The notes beneath the pieces were generated by a model that searched no databases, was not told the DNA's origin, and saw only the letters and a list, made by a program, of their open reading frames with translations. Shown one piece after another: positions 13,517 through 22,492 of a stretch of DNA of 27,139 nt. Source of the DNA: JASFJH01 sp050117725 (GTDB lineage Bacteria; Pseudomonadota; Gammaproteobacteria; AKS1); NCBI GenBank assembly GCA_050117725.1, contig JASFME010000003.1:1-27139 (forward strand), written 5' to 3'. The stretch's first letter is position 1. Each line of letters begins with the position of its first letter. The position numbers and the translations under genes are program-made.

Positions 13517-15514
13517 ATGGCAACATCAGCAAAAGACGTTAAAGGTAAACTTGAAGGCTTTACCCACCGCCGTTATGAAGATGGCGATCACGAATGGGGC
13601 TCAATGCATGACAAGATCTTTGTCGGTGATGAAACCCACAAGTGCCCTACTTATGTTCACAAGACACCGCCTTGCCAGGGTAGCTGCCCGTCGGGTGAGG
13701 ATATCCGTGGCTGGTTGAATATCGTTCGTGGTATTGAAAAACCGACTGGCGAGATGGACTGGAAGGAATACGCTTTCCGCCGTTCAACTGATGCCAACCC
13801 GTTCCCGGCTACTATGGGTCGTGTCTGCCCGGCTCCTTGCCAGGACGGTTGTAACCGTAATGAAGTCGATGACTACGTCGGTATTAACGCTGTTGAACAG
13901 TTCATTGGTGACAATGCCCTGCAGGCCGGCTACACCTTCAAGCCGGGTGATACCGAATCAGGCAAAAAGGTTGCCATTATCGGTGGTGGTCCGGCTGGAC
14001 TGGCTGCGGCTTACCAGCTGCGCCGTATGGGCCATGGTGCAACTATTTTTGATAACCATGCAGAACTCGGCGGCATGATGCGCTACGGCATTCCCGGTTA
14101 TCGTATGCCGCGTGATGTACTGGACGGTGAAATCAACCGTATCATCAGCATGGGCGTTGAAGTCAAGACCAACACCAGGGTTGGTACTGACATCACTATC
14201 GAACAGCTCGAAAAGGACTATGACGCTGTATTGTTTGCACTGGGCGCACAGTCCGGTCGCGGCCTGCCAATCGATGGCTTTGAAGAATCAGAAAACTGCA
14301 TCAGCGGTGTTGCCTTCCTTGAAGCCTTCAATGATGGTCGTCTGAAGGCAGTATCGGGTCGCATCGTGGTTGTTGGTGGTGGCGATACCTCGATCGACGT
14401 AGCCTCGGTTGCACGTCGTCTGGGTCACATCAAGAATGCCAACGAAAAAGACCGTCCTGAGAACGTCGTTCTTGGTCATACCGCACATGATGTGGTCGAC
14501 ATTGCCAATAAGGAAGGTGCTGACGTTACATTGATTTCACGTCAGCCGGTTGAAAGCATGAATGCCGCCAAGCACGAAATCGATGACGCCACCCGTGAAG
14601 GTGTCGACATCCAGGGCTCACTGACCCCGATCAGCGTCGTACGTGACGACAGTGGCCGTGCTACCGCCCTGCGCGTCGCCAAGCTTGACTACTCAAGCGG
14701 CAAGCCGGAAGTAGTTGAAGGCTCCGAGTTTGACCTGGATGCCGACCTGGTCGTTTCTGCGATTGGTCAGAGCGGTAGCTTTGAAGGTATGGATGACTTT
14801 GCCAATGAGCGTGGTCTCATCGATGCTGACAAGCATTTTCAAATCCCGAACAAGCCCGGCTTCTTCGCCTGTGGTGATATCGTTCGCCCTCACCTGCTGA
14901 CGACTGTTATCGGCCAGGGTTCAATCACTGCCGAAACCATTGATCACTACTTCAAGAACGAAGCGCTGAAGAAGCGTCCAAAGGTTGATGTACACGCCTT
15001 CAACCTGCTCAAGAAGCTGGATGAAGTCGGTAAAACACCTGAAGAGTTCCATGCGCAGGATCTGGAACGTGCAATTGACGCCGGTCTGCGCGGTACCTCA
15101 TTGGAGGGCAAGGCAGTTGGTGGTTTTGCCGTTCACAACTACGAAGATCGTTCTTCAAACGAGATCATCCCGCATGAAGAACTGTTCCTCGGCCACTTCG
15201 AATACGAAGAGCGTCACAAGCGTGCTGAAAACGTTCCGGGTGCAGAAGAAGTTCTGGGACATTTCGAAGAACGTATGGAAGGTCTGGCTGAAGAAGACGT
15301 GGTTGCAGAGGCCAAGCGTTGCATGAGCTGTGGCATGTGCTTCGAGTGTGATAACTGTGTTGTATTCTGCCCGCAGGATGCCGTACACCGCACACCGAAA
15401 GACGAAACCACCATGGGTCGTTATGTTTACACTGACTACGACCGCTGCATTGGTTGCCACATCTGTGCCGATGTTTGCCCGACCGGCTACATCAAGATGG
15501 GTCTGGGCGAATAA
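13517..15514 (+). CDS. dsrL: DsrL, iron-sulfur flavoprotein NAD(P)H oxidoreductase linked to DsrAB
   Basis: 665 aa, related to the GltD/NADPH-GOGAT small subunit. Order of parts: N-terminal cysteine region (C53, C57, C104, C108, C112) for [4Fe-4S] clusters; FAD-binding GGGPAGLAAAY at about 156-166; a second Rossmann motif VVGGGDTSIDVA at about 285-296 for the pyridine nucleotide; and a C-terminal ferredoxin domain with C602-x2-C605-x2-C608 and C611/C614/C618, then C644-x2-C647-x2-C650-x3-C654. In sulfur oxidizers DsrL is essential and is thought to take electrons from DsrAB to NAD(P)+. AGGAGA lies 9 nt upstream of the ATG. Placement between dsrK and dsrJ is the purple sulfur bacterium order. 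Confidence 0.97.
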   Translation: MATSAKDVKGKLEGFTHRRYEDGDHEWGSMHDKIFVGDETHKCPTYVHKTPPCQGSCPSGEDIRGWLNIVRGIEKPTGEMDWKEYAFRRSTDANPFPATMGRVCPAPCQDGCNRNEVDDYVGINAVEQFIGDNALQAGYTFKPGDTESGKKVAIIGGGPAGLAAAYQLRRMGHGATIFDNHAELGGMMRYGIPGYRMPRDVLDGEINRIISMGVEVKTNTRVGTDITIEQLEKDYDAVLFALGAQSGRGLPIDGFEESENCISGVAFLEAFNDGRLKAVSGRIVVVGGGDTSIDVASVARRLGHIKNANEKDRPENVVLGHTAHDVVDIANKEGADVTLISRQPVESMNAAKHEIDDATREGVDIQGSLTPISVVRDDSGRATALRVAKLDYSSGKPEVVEGSEFDLDADLVVSAIGQSGSFEGMDDFANERGLIDADKHFQIPNKPGFFACGDIVRPHLLTTVIGQGSITAETIDHYFKNEALKKRPKVDVHAFNLLKKLDEVGKTPEEFHAQDLERAIDAGLRGTSLEGKAVGGFAVHNYEDRSSNEIIPHEELFLGHFEYEERHKRAENVPGAEEVLGHFEERMEGLAEEDVVAEAKRCMSCGMCFECDNCVVFCPQDAVHRTPKDETTMGRYVYTDYDRCIGCHICADVCPTGYIKMGLGE

Positions 15515-15532
15515 GCAAAAACGGAGAAAACC

Positions 15533-16030
15533 GTGAAGCATCTTCGTAGTTTACTTCTGGTACTGGCGGCCGCACTCTTTATGAGTGCGCCGGCCAGCGC
15601 CGCTGATTCCATAACACCTGAACTGAAGATCAATCGCAGCCAGGGTGATGCCTGTGTTGAACCGACTGATGTCATGCGCAAGGACCACATGAAGTTCCTG
15701 CTGCATCAACGCGATGAAACCATGTACAACGGGATCCGCACCAGGAAGTACAGCCTCAAAGAATGCATTAACTGTCACGCCAACAAGGACGAATCTGGTG
15801 AATACATTCCGGTCACTGCCGAGGGTGAGTTCTGCCAGAGCTGTCACAGTTACGCCAGCGTCAAGCTTGATTGTTTCGAGTGCCATGCCACCAAGCCGCG
15901 TGACACAGCATTTCATCCGATCGTGACTGACAAGCTGCGTGCAACCCGTGACATGCACGAGGCTCCGGAAGCGAAAAAACTTCTTAACGACATGCTTGCG
16001 AACAAACAACCGAAAGGTGAAGCAGAATGA
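15533..16030 (+). CDS. dsrJ: DsrJ, periplasmic triheme cytochrome c of DsrMKJOP
   Basis: 165 aa starting at GTG, with CGGAG upstream. A Sec-type signal or anchor occupies residues 1-23 (KHLRSLLLVLAAALFMSAPASA). Three CxxCH heme sites are present: C78INCH, C101QSCH and C114FECH. C41 in the early mature part (GDACVEP) is a candidate for the unusual Cys heme ligand described for DsrJ. The protein faces the periplasm. Its stop overlaps the dsrO start by 4 nt (ATGA), which implies coupled translation. Confidence 0.97.
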   Translation: MKHLRSLLLVLAAALFMSAPASAADSITPELKINRSQGDACVEPTDVMRKDHMKFLLHQRDETMYNGIRTRKYSLKECINCHANKDESGEYIPVTAEGEFCQSCHSYASVKLDCFECHATKPRDTAFHPIVTDKLRATRDMHEAPEAKKLLNDMLANKQPKGEAE

Positions 16031-16791
16031 GCAACCAGCAAGCCGATAAAGCTCGCCGTGATTTTCTCGGCAAGACGGCTGCAGCTGCAGCCACGCTAAG
16101 CCTGGCCCCGGGCGTGACACTGATGAATGTTGCCCAGGCCCGCCCTCTCGATCAGCCTGTCAGCAGCGAAAACCGCTGGGGCTTGCTGGTTGATACCAAT
16201 AAATGCGGCGATGGCTGTGATGCCTGCGTGACTGCCTGCCAGACAGAAAATGGCTGGGGCGCCGGAAGCACGGATGAGAAGCATTCTTCTCCCGAGCAGA
16301 AGGCACAGTGGATCCGCAAGGTTTCCCTGAAAAACAAATTGACCGGCAGTGCACACGAATTGCCGATGATGTGCCAGCATTGCGAGCATCCACCATGTGT
16401 CGATGTATGCCCGACCGGCGCTTCATTCAAGCGCGCAGACGGAATCGTGCTGGTCGACAAGCATATTTGTATTGGTTGTCGCTACTGCATGATGGCCTGC
16501 CCGTACAAGGCACGTTCTTTCATCCACGAAGCACTTGAGGATCAGAACCCGGATGTGCCACGTGGCAAGGGTACGGTCGAATCCTGCACGCTGTGTGTGC
16601 ACAAGATCGATCGTGGTGATGGCACCACGGCATGTGCCGAAGCCTGTGCACAAGATGGTCACAAGGCAATCATTTTCGGTGATCTCAATGATCCAAACAG
16701 TGAGATTTCGCAGGAAATGAAGAAGCACGCTACCACGCAAATTCGCGCCGATCTCAACCTGAATACCGGCGTGCGTTACCGTGGTATTTAA
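16027..16791 (+). CDS. dsrO: DsrO, Tat-exported ferredoxin-like subunit of DsrMKJOP
   Basis: 254 aa. A twin-arginine signal is clear (RRDFLGKTAAAAATLSLAPG, residues 10-29). Sixteen cysteines fall in four groups: C60/C64/C67/C71, C116/C119/C124/C128, C148/C151/C154/C158 and C187/C190/C203/C207, enough for up to four [4Fe-4S] clusters in a NrfC/HybA-like fold. It is expected on the periplasmic face, passing electrons between DsrJ and the membrane subunit DsrP. The start overlaps the end of dsrJ. Confidence 0.96.
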   Translation: MSNQQADKARRDFLGKTAAAAATLSLAPGVTLMNVAQARPLDQPVSSENRWGLLVDTNKCGDGCDACVTACQTENGWGAGSTDEKHSSPEQKAQWIRKVSLKNKLTGSAHELPMMCQHCEHPPCVDVCPTGASFKRADGIVLVDKHICIGCRYCMMACPYKARSFIHEALEDQNPDVPRGKGTVESCTLCVHKIDRGDGTTACAEACAQDGHKAIIFGDLNDPNSEISQEMKKHATTQIRADLNLNTGVRYRGI

Positions 16792-16817
16792 CAGTATTTG
16801 AACAGCGGACTATAACA

Positions 16818-18050
16818 ATGAAGACTGTTACGCATTACAGTACAATTGAAGGTAACAGCCTGTCCTACTGGGGGCTGTTGGGCGCACTGGGTCTTGTCCT
16901 GCTGCTGGGTCTGGGCGCCGTATACGTCATGGAACACTATGGCCATTACGTAACCGGCATGAACAACCACGTCGTCTGGGGCATGCCGCACGTATTCGCC
17001 GTTTTCATGATTATCGCTGCCTCGGGCGTCCTGAATGTCGCCTCCATCGGTACGGTATTTGGCCGCAAAACCTACAAGCCCCTGGGGCGACTGTCAGGTT
17101 TGCTGGCATTTGCCTTACTGGCCGGTGGCCTGATGGTACTCATGCTCGATCTGGGCCGACCGGATCGCCTTATCATTGCCATGACCTATCTGAATCCAAA
17201 GTCAGTATTTGCCTGGAACATCCTGCTCTACCCCGGCTTTTTCCTCGCAGTACTGGTTTATGTATGGTTCATGATGGAACGCCGCATGAACAAGTATTCA
17301 TACTATGCCGGCCTGTTTGCCTTTATCTGGCGCCTGCTGCTCACGACCGGTACAGGCTCGATTTTCGGCTTTATCGTCGCCCGCCAGGGTTATGATGCCG
17401 CCGTGCTGGCACCGATGTTCATCATTATGTCATTCGGTTTTGGCCTGGCGATTTATATTCTGGTGCTCATGGCCGCCTGCCGCTGGACCGGTCGTGAACT
17501 CGGCGACCACGTATTGCGAACATTGAAGAATCTGCTCGGTGTGTTTATCGCTTCGATCTTCTACTTCGTCTTCGTCCTGCACCTGACCAACCTGTATGGC
17601 ACTGAAAACCATGGTATCGAACGCTTCCTTCTCATGGATGGCGGTATCTATACCCGGATTTTCTGGATCGGTTGGGTCGTGATCGGCATGTTGCTGCCAA
17701 TGGCCATCGTCTATCATCCAAACATGGGCAAATCCCGCAACTGGGTTGGTATTGCCAGCGCCCTCGTCATTATCGGCGGCCTGGCATCCATGTACGTCAT
17801 CATTATCGGTGGCCAGGCCTACCCGATGCCCGTCTTCCCGGGTTACGAAGTGGTCGGCAGCACGTTCTATGATGGCCAGATCGTTCAGTACACCCCGAGT
17901 ATCTGGGAAATCGGTCTTGGTGTTGGTGGTGTCGCCCTTGCCCTGGCGATGACAGTGTTTGCCATCAAGGTGTTGCCGTTCCTGCCGAACAGCCTGGCAG
18001 ATAGCGTTGCAGACCCGCATTACAAGCCAGCTGAAAAAGCTGAAGGCTGA
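16818..18050 (+). CDS. dsrP: DsrP, NrfD-family membrane subunit of DsrMKJOP
   Basis: 410 aa, strongly hydrophobic, with about ten membrane segments spread from residues 15 to 395. It is of the NrfD/PsrC quinone-reactive type, interacting with DsrO and the quinone pool. The DLGRPDRLIIAMTYLNPKSV loop is typical of NrfD-like proteins. The ribosome-binding site is weak, which suggests translational dependence on dsrO 26 nt upstream. It is the last gene of the membrane complex; dsrN follows after 62 nt, including the hairpin over the dsrN start. Confidence 0.96.
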   Translation: MKTVTHYSTIEGNSLSYWGLLGALGLVLLLGLGAVYVMEHYGHYVTGMNNHVVWGMPHVFAVFMIIAASGVLNVASIGTVFGRKTYKPLGRLSGLLAFALLAGGLMVLMLDLGRPDRLIIAMTYLNPKSVFAWNILLYPGFFLAVLVYVWFMMERRMNKYSYYAGLFAFIWRLLLTTGTGSIFGFIVARQGYDAAVLAPMFIIMSFGFGLAIYILVLMAACRWTGRELGDHVLRTLKNLLGVFIASIFYFVFVLHLTNLYGTENHGIERFLLMDGGIYTRIFWIGWVVIGMLLPMAIVYHPNMGKSRNWVGIASALVIIGGLASMYVIIIGGQAYPMPVFPGYEVVGSTFYDGQIVQYTPSIWEIGLGVGGVALALAMTVFAIKVLPFLPNSLADSVADPHYKPAEKAEG

Positions 18051-18093
18051 TACATGCCAGCGGTAGTTAAACCGCAAAAATTCGTTACGCAAC

Positions 18094-18126
18094 AGAACGT
18101 GGGGTATTGAACATGCCCCACGTTCT
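18094..18126 (+). promoter_or_regulatory. Hairpin enclosing the dsrN ribosome-binding site and start codon
   Basis: AGAACGTGGGG (18094-18104) is the exact reverse complement of CCCCACGTTCT (18116-18126). The stem extends inward by U-G, A-U and U-A pairs, so the AUG at 18113-18115 is itself paired, leaving a 5-nt loop TGAAC. The GTGGGG that would act as the ribosome-binding site is in the left arm. The fold would hide the start until opened, for instance by ribosomes, a protein or a ligand. Confidence 0.7.
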
Positions 18127-19480
18127 TGTTTCTGCCGCCCACAAATCATCCGGAAAGACCACGATCACGCTGGGACTTGCTGCCGCACTACGCATGCGTG
18201 GACTGACCGTGCAGACCTTCAAAAAGGGCCCCGACTATATCGATCCGATGTGGTTGAACATGGCCAGTGGCCGGCCCTGCCATAATCTCGACTTTTACAC
18301 GATGCAGGCCGATGAAATCGATAGCTGGTTTGCTACCTATTCGAGAGACAAGGATTTCAGCCTGATTGAAGGTAACAAGGGCCTGTATGATGGCCTGGAC
18401 CTCGATGGCAGTAACAGCAATGCCGCGCTCGCCAAACGTCTGCAAGCACCTGTTGTGCTTGTGATCGACGCACGCGGCATGACGCGCGGTATCGCGCCAT
18501 TGATTCTTGGTTACCAGGCCTTTGATCAAGACATAAATATCGGCGGCGTTATTCTCAATCGTCTGGGTGGTTCCCGTCATGAGGAAAAGTTGCGTCGCGT
18601 GATTGAGCACTATACAGATGTGCCCGTGATTGGTGCGGTACATAATGATGAGCGCATGGAAATCGATGAACGCCATCTTGGCCTGATCCCGAGCAATGAA
18701 GCCGCAGTTGCCCTTCAGCACATTGATACAATCGGCAAACGGATTGCCGAACAGGTCGACCTGGACAGGTTATGTGCGATTGGTGATACCGCGGGCAAGA
18801 TTGATGCCCTGCCTCTCGACATCAAGACAAAACCGGCCGATGTGCGCATTGCCGTGGCCCGCGATGAAGCCTTCGGCTTTTACTATGCCGGCGACCTGCA
18901 GGCACTTGAGGCTGCAGGTGCCGAAATCGTGCCATTCGACACGCTCAACGATGAACACCTTCCGGAAAATATTCACGGCCTGTTTATCGGTGGTGGTTTC
19001 CCGGAAATGCGCATGCTGGAACTGGGCGCCAATACAAGCATGCGTGGCTCCATCCGGCAGGCGATTGAGAACGGCCTGCCGACCTATGCAGAATGTGGCG
19101 GCCTCATGTACCTGTGTGAAAGCATCGAATGGCATGAACAAAGTGCGGAAATGGTCGGTGTGATTCCTTCTCACTGTATCATGCATAAAAAACCGCAAGG
19201 CCGCGGTTATATTCGATTCACGGAAACCGCTGCCATGCCCTGGCCGGACAAGTCAGACCACACTGTTCATGCCCATGAGTTCCACTATTCGTCAATTACC
19301 GAGCCCGCCGGCGACTGGCCGCATCAATATGCCTTCACCATTGAGCGTGGCACGGGCATCATCGGCAAGAAAGACGGCCTCGTATACAAAAATATGCTGG
19401 CCTGCTACGCGCACCAGCGCGATCTGGCCTGTAATCACTGGGCCAAACGGTTTGTTGACTTTGTTCGTCAACATCATTGA
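18113..19480 (+). CDS. dsrN: DsrN, siroheme amidase (CobB/cobyrinic acid a,c-diamide synthase-like)
   Basis: 455 aa. The N-terminal ATPase part has a P-loop (SAAHKSSGKTTIT, about residues 7-19) and the glutamine amidotransferase part has the catalytic cysteine C328 in PTYAECGGLMYL after FIGGGFPE. DsrN is held to convert siroheme to the siroamide form found in DsrAB, using glutamine and ATP. The ATG at 18113 fits the CobB-like N-terminus (MPHVLVSAAHKSSGKTT); an in-frame TTG at 18107 is less likely. The start is buried in a perfect hairpin. cysG, which makes siroheme, lies about 3.6 kb downstream. Confidence 0.95.
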   Translation: MPHVLVSAAHKSSGKTTITLGLAAALRMRGLTVQTFKKGPDYIDPMWLNMASGRPCHNLDFYTMQADEIDSWFATYSRDKDFSLIEGNKGLYDGLDLDGSNSNAALAKRLQAPVVLVIDARGMTRGIAPLILGYQAFDQDINIGGVILNRLGGSRHEEKLRRVIEHYTDVPVIGAVHNDERMEIDERHLGLIPSNEAAVALQHIDTIGKRIAEQVDLDRLCAIGDTAGKIDALPLDIKTKPADVRIAVARDEAFGFYYAGDLQALEAAGAEIVPFDTLNDEHLPENIHGLFIGGGFPEMRMLELGANTSMRGSIRQAIENGLPTYAECGGLMYLCESIEWHEQSAEMVGVIPSHCIMHKKPQGRGYIRFTETAAMPWPDKSDHTVHAHEFHYSSITEPAGDWPHQYAFTIERGTGIIGKKDGLVYKNMLACYAHQRDLACNHWAKRFVDFVRQHH

Positions 19481-19521
19481 GTATTTACTATTAACGTATT
19501 GTCAAAGAAAGGTCTGTCATC

Positions 19522-19833
19522 ATGCTGAAAGTCACCGACGCCGCAGTCAAACAAATCAAGGAATCCGCTACCCAGAGCAATATGGTGGGCATGCCGCTAC
19601 GCGTCGCTGCCTCCCGCAACAAGGATGGCAGCATCAATTACGGTATGGGCTTTGATGAAAACAAGGCTGAAGATGACGCCGTCATCGAATGCGACGGCAT
19701 CGAGGTCATTGTCGGACCTTCATCGCGCGAATTACTGACCGGCTGCGTACTCGATTATGTGAAGCTCGATTCAGGTGAAATGAACTTCATTTTCATCAAC
19801 CCTAACGACCCGAGCCACGGCCAGGCCCACTAG
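19522..19833 (+). CDS. dsrR: DsrR, A-type (IscA-like) protein without the cluster-binding cysteines
   Basis: 103 aa with the IscA/HesB fold pattern (MLKVTDAAVKQIKE ... INPNDPSHGQAH). The three cysteines that bind Fe-S in IscA are missing: the first is in the ASRNKDGS region and the C-terminal CGCG is replaced by DPSHGQAH. Two other cysteines (C57, C75) are not at IscA positions. This loss is the known feature of A. vinosum DsrR, reported to affect dsr expression after transcription. AAAGG precedes the ATG by 11 nt. It follows dsrN by 41 nt. Confidence 0.93.
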   Translation: MLKVTDAAVKQIKESATQSNMVGMPLRVAASRNKDGSINYGMGFDENKAEDDAVIECDGIEVIVGPSSRELLTGCVLDYVKLDSGEMNFIFINPNDPSHGQAH

Positions 19834-19839
19834 CGAGCC

Positions 19840-20106
19840 ATGCACCTGCCGCATTTGCAGGCAGGCGGGCAATTGCCACACGGCCAGGGGATGAAACTGA
19901 AGGCCGTTGGCCTGGATGGCATCTGCACCCTGCTCGAACTTGAGGACAAAGACACGCGCGACGTATGGCTCTGCCTTGATACCCTCGTGGCGCAGTATGG
20001 CCAGATCTATGCAATCCCGGCCGAGCCCATCGTCAGGTCTATCGAGGCAGGGGCTGCAGGGCCAAATAGCCCCTATCACCCTGTTTTTCATAGAATTTCA
20101 GTATAA
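19840..20106 (+). CDS. Unrecognised small protein, up to 88 aa, after dsrR
   Basis: The frame starts 6 nt after the dsrR stop and is read in the same direction, so it is probably co-transcribed. The ribosome-binding site for ATG 19840 is weak (GCGAG), and an in-frame ATG at 19891 (MKLKAVGLDGICTLLELEDK) has AGGGG directly before it, too close to be ideal. The middle is regular alpha/beta-like sequence (DVWLCLDTLVAQYGQIYAIP), which supports a real protein. I do not recognise a family, and it is much shorter than DsrS, which occupies this position in A. vinosum. Confidence 0.55.
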   Translation: MHLPHLQAGGQLPHGQGMKLKAVGLDGICTLLELEDKDTRDVWLCLDTLVAQYGQIYAIPAEPIVRSIEAGAAGPNSPYHPVFHRISV

Positions 20107-20172
20107 GCAGTGAGCATGCACGGGTCAGTTCTGTTAAAATCACGGTCTGGATAACCGTCAAAGCGATCAGGA

Positions 20173-21810
20173 ATGCAGACGTTCAAGCCACAGACAAGCG
20201 CACTGACAACCGGGCACGGTCCCGCAGCCACAGCACAAGCCGCTAGCACCACTACACCGCGATCAGCAAAAGCCAGCAGCCTGTCACGGGCACGCCTTGC
20301 TCTGCCGATCGCCCTGCTGTTATGCCTGTTTGCCCTGCTTGGCGTGTCTGTCATCGCCGGCAGTCTATGGCCCGATTCCCTGGCGCTGATTCAGGGACTG
20401 CAAATCATACTGGTACTGGCCGGTATGGCCATCATCGCCCAGTTGCTGGTACGCATCCGCGAACAGCTACTACAGCCGTTGGATGGCCTGCGTGAATGGT
20501 CACGGGGTATTCGCGCCGGCGATCTCGAACAGCATATCCCGATGCCGGCGCGTGGTGAATTCGCCAATGTAATTCGCGATATCAACAGCCTCACGGATGA
20601 ACTGCATATCCTCACCGAGGAAATGGATATGCGTGTTCGTGAACAGACCGAGCATATCGCCAACAAGAGCCGCTCCCTCGAGATCCTTTACGATATCGCG
20701 ACCAGTCTGAGCAGCTGCAATAATCTTGATGATCTGCTTGCACAATTCCTCGATACGCTCATGATTCTCGTTGATGCGCGCGCGGCAAGCGTCCGTTTGA
20801 TACACAACAACCAGACACGCCTTGTCGCCAGCCGTGGACTGTCTGATGAGGTAAAGGAACAGGAATTGTTCGTCGACATGAATCGTTGCCTGTGCGGCAA
20901 GATCGCACAATATGGTGGCCTGGGTATACAAAAGGATATCGAACTCTGTAACCAGTTCCTGGATTGCAATATTGTCAGTGGCGAGTGCAAGGAAATGGTT
21001 GTTGTTCCGCTGCAATATCGCGATCATATCCTGGGTGTATACAACCTGTTCCTTGACCGCCCAAGTTCAGAGCTTGGCAAGGACGCAAGGGACCTGCTGA
21101 ACAGCATCGGCAAACATCTTGGACTGGCTATCGAGAAGTCTCGTCTTGATGACAATGCGCGACGCCTGGCGATCATGGAAGAACGCAACATTATCGGTAG
21201 CGAATTACATGATTCCCTGGCGCAATCCCTGGTCAGTATGCGCCTGCAGGTAAAGATGCTCGGCGAGATCCTGCACAAGAAAGACATCCGTGCAGCGCAA
21301 AATGAAGTGCGCAGACTGAACACCGCGATTAATGAGGCACATACCAGTCTTCGTGAATTGCTAAGCAACTTCCGCTCAAGAATGGATGAACGTGGCCTGA
21401 TCTATGCGGTGAATGATCTGGTCTATCGCTTCAAACAGGAAACCGGGATCAATGTCTTTTTCCATAATGGCATGACGAATACTGATCCGGGGCTGACACC
21501 TGCCCAGGAGTTCCAGGCATTTCGCATCATCCAGGAAGCACTTGCCAACATCAAGAAACACAGTAACGCCTGTACTGTACGAATATTGTTTTACAGTAAT
21601 GAAAAGGATTTCAGCATCCTGATTGAGGATGATGGCCACGGCATGGAAAGCGAGACCGGTGCTCCGGGTCCCGGTGAGCATATCGGTTTAAGCATCATGG
21701 AGGAACGTGCTGCCGCAATTAACGGTGAAGTCACAATAGAAAGTGAACCAGGTGAAGGCACCCGTGTTTACCTGCACTTCCCGGTTAGCCAGCAAGCTAA
21801 AGTCTCGTGA
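20173..21810 (+). CDS. NarX/NreB-type sensor histidine kinase with a cysteine-containing GAF-like domain
   Basis: 545 aa. Two membrane segments (about 42-64 and 72-94) with almost no periplasmic loop are followed by a HAMP-like linker (to about 150), a GAF-like domain (about 165-322), the HisKA_3 dimerisation region with phosphoacceptor H346 (ERNIIGSELHDSLAQSL) and a HATPase domain with N459 (EALANIKKH) and G-box DDGHGM. The GAF part carries C239, C241, C259, C265 and C272, which could bind metal or an Fe-S cluster or form redox-active disulfides. The missing periplasmic domain means signals are probably sensed inside the cell or in the membrane. The response regulator starts 7 nt downstream. 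Control of dsr genes is inference from position only. Confidence 0.9.
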   Translation: MQTFKPQTSALTTGHGPAATAQAASTTTPRSAKASSLSRARLALPIALLLCLFALLGVSVIAGSLWPDSLALIQGLQIILVLAGMAIIAQLLVRIREQLLQPLDGLREWSRGIRAGDLEQHIPMPARGEFANVIRDINSLTDELHILTEEMDMRVREQTEHIANKSRSLEILYDIATSLSSCNNLDDLLAQFLDTLMILVDARAASVRLIHNNQTRLVASRGLSDEVKEQELFVDMNRCLCGKIAQYGGLGIQKDIELCNQFLDCNIVSGECKEMVVVPLQYRDHILGVYNLFLDRPSSELGKDARDLLNSIGKHLGLAIEKSRLDDNARRLAIMEERNIIGSELHDSLAQSLVSMRLQVKMLGEILHKKDIRAAQNEVRRLNTAINEAHTSLRELLSNFRSRMDERGLIYAVNDLVYRFKQETGINVFFHNGMTNTDPGLTPAQEFQAFRIIQEALANIKKHSNACTVRILFYSNEKDFSILIEDDGHGMESETGAPGPGEHIGLSIMEERAAAINGEVTIESEPGEGTRVYLHFPVSQQAKVS

Positions 21811-21817
21811 GGTAAGC

Positions 21818-22474
21818 GTGCGCGTATTATTAATTGATGACCACGCACTGGTCAGAAAAGGGCTGGAGGAATTGCTGAGAAGTCGCGGAGTTGATGTTGT
21901 TGACTCGGTTGGCCGTGGTGATGAAGGTATTGAGCGTGCCCGTGAACTGCAACCCGATATTATCCTGCTTGATATTAAAATGCCGATCATGAGCGGACTC
22001 GACACGCTTGAAAAAATGCGCAGCAGTGGTATCGACATACCCGTACTCATACTCAGCATGAGCCGTGATGAAGCCGACCTGGAACGCGCCTTGAGAATCG
22101 GCGCCCAGGGTTATCTGCTCAAGGACATGGACCCGGATGAATTGTTACCGGCATTAAGCGATGCCTTGCAAGGAAACACTGTTGTTGCAAAGGAATTGAT
22201 TGGTTCCCTTACCAATATTATCCAGGGCAAACCTGCAGCCCAGGAAGCACCGGAGCCCGCCACTCCGCTTTCCGAACTCACACCACGTGAACAGGAAATC
22301 CTGGCGCATATTGCAGAGGGCGAGAGCAACAAGGTAATTGCCAAACACCTCGGCATTTCGGATGGTACCGTCAAGCTGCATGTCAAGGCCATCCTCCGTA
22401 AACTTGGCGTACATTCGCGTGTTGAGGCCGCAGTGATAGCGGTTGAGCACGGTGTTGGCCGCAGTCAGAAATAA
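21818..22474 (+). CDS. NarL/FixJ-type response regulator with LuxR-type helix-turn-helix
   Basis: 218 aa starting at GTG (MRVLLIDDHALVRKGLEELL), with GTGAGG just upstream. The frame is open further to 21743 inside the kinase gene, but the receiver domain begins here. Receiver residues D7, D8, D52 (ILLDIKMP) and K102 (LLKDMDP) are intact. The C-terminal LuxR domain (TPREQEILAHIAEGESNKVI ... GISDGTVKLHVKAILRKLG) binds DNA. It is the cognate partner of the kinase. A likely place to look for its target is the palindromic region upstream of dsrA. Confidence 0.93.
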   Translation: MRVLLIDDHALVRKGLEELLRSRGVDVVDSVGRGDEGIERARELQPDIILLDIKMPIMSGLDTLEKMRSSGIDIPVLILSMSRDEADLERALRIGAQGYLLKDMDPDELLPALSDALQGNTVVAKELIGSLTNIIQGKPAAQEAPEPATPLSELTPREQEILAHIAEGESNKVIAKHLGISDGTVKLHVKAILRKLGVHSRVEAAVIAVEHGVGRSQK

Positions 22475-22492
22475 TTTTTCTCGGGAGTAATC

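Noticed and set aside
17430..18149. Open frame of 239 codons on the minus strand opposite the end of dsrP.
   Set aside because: It is rich in His/Asp/Asn/Gln as expected for antisense of a hydrophobic membrane protein gene, with no family resemblance.
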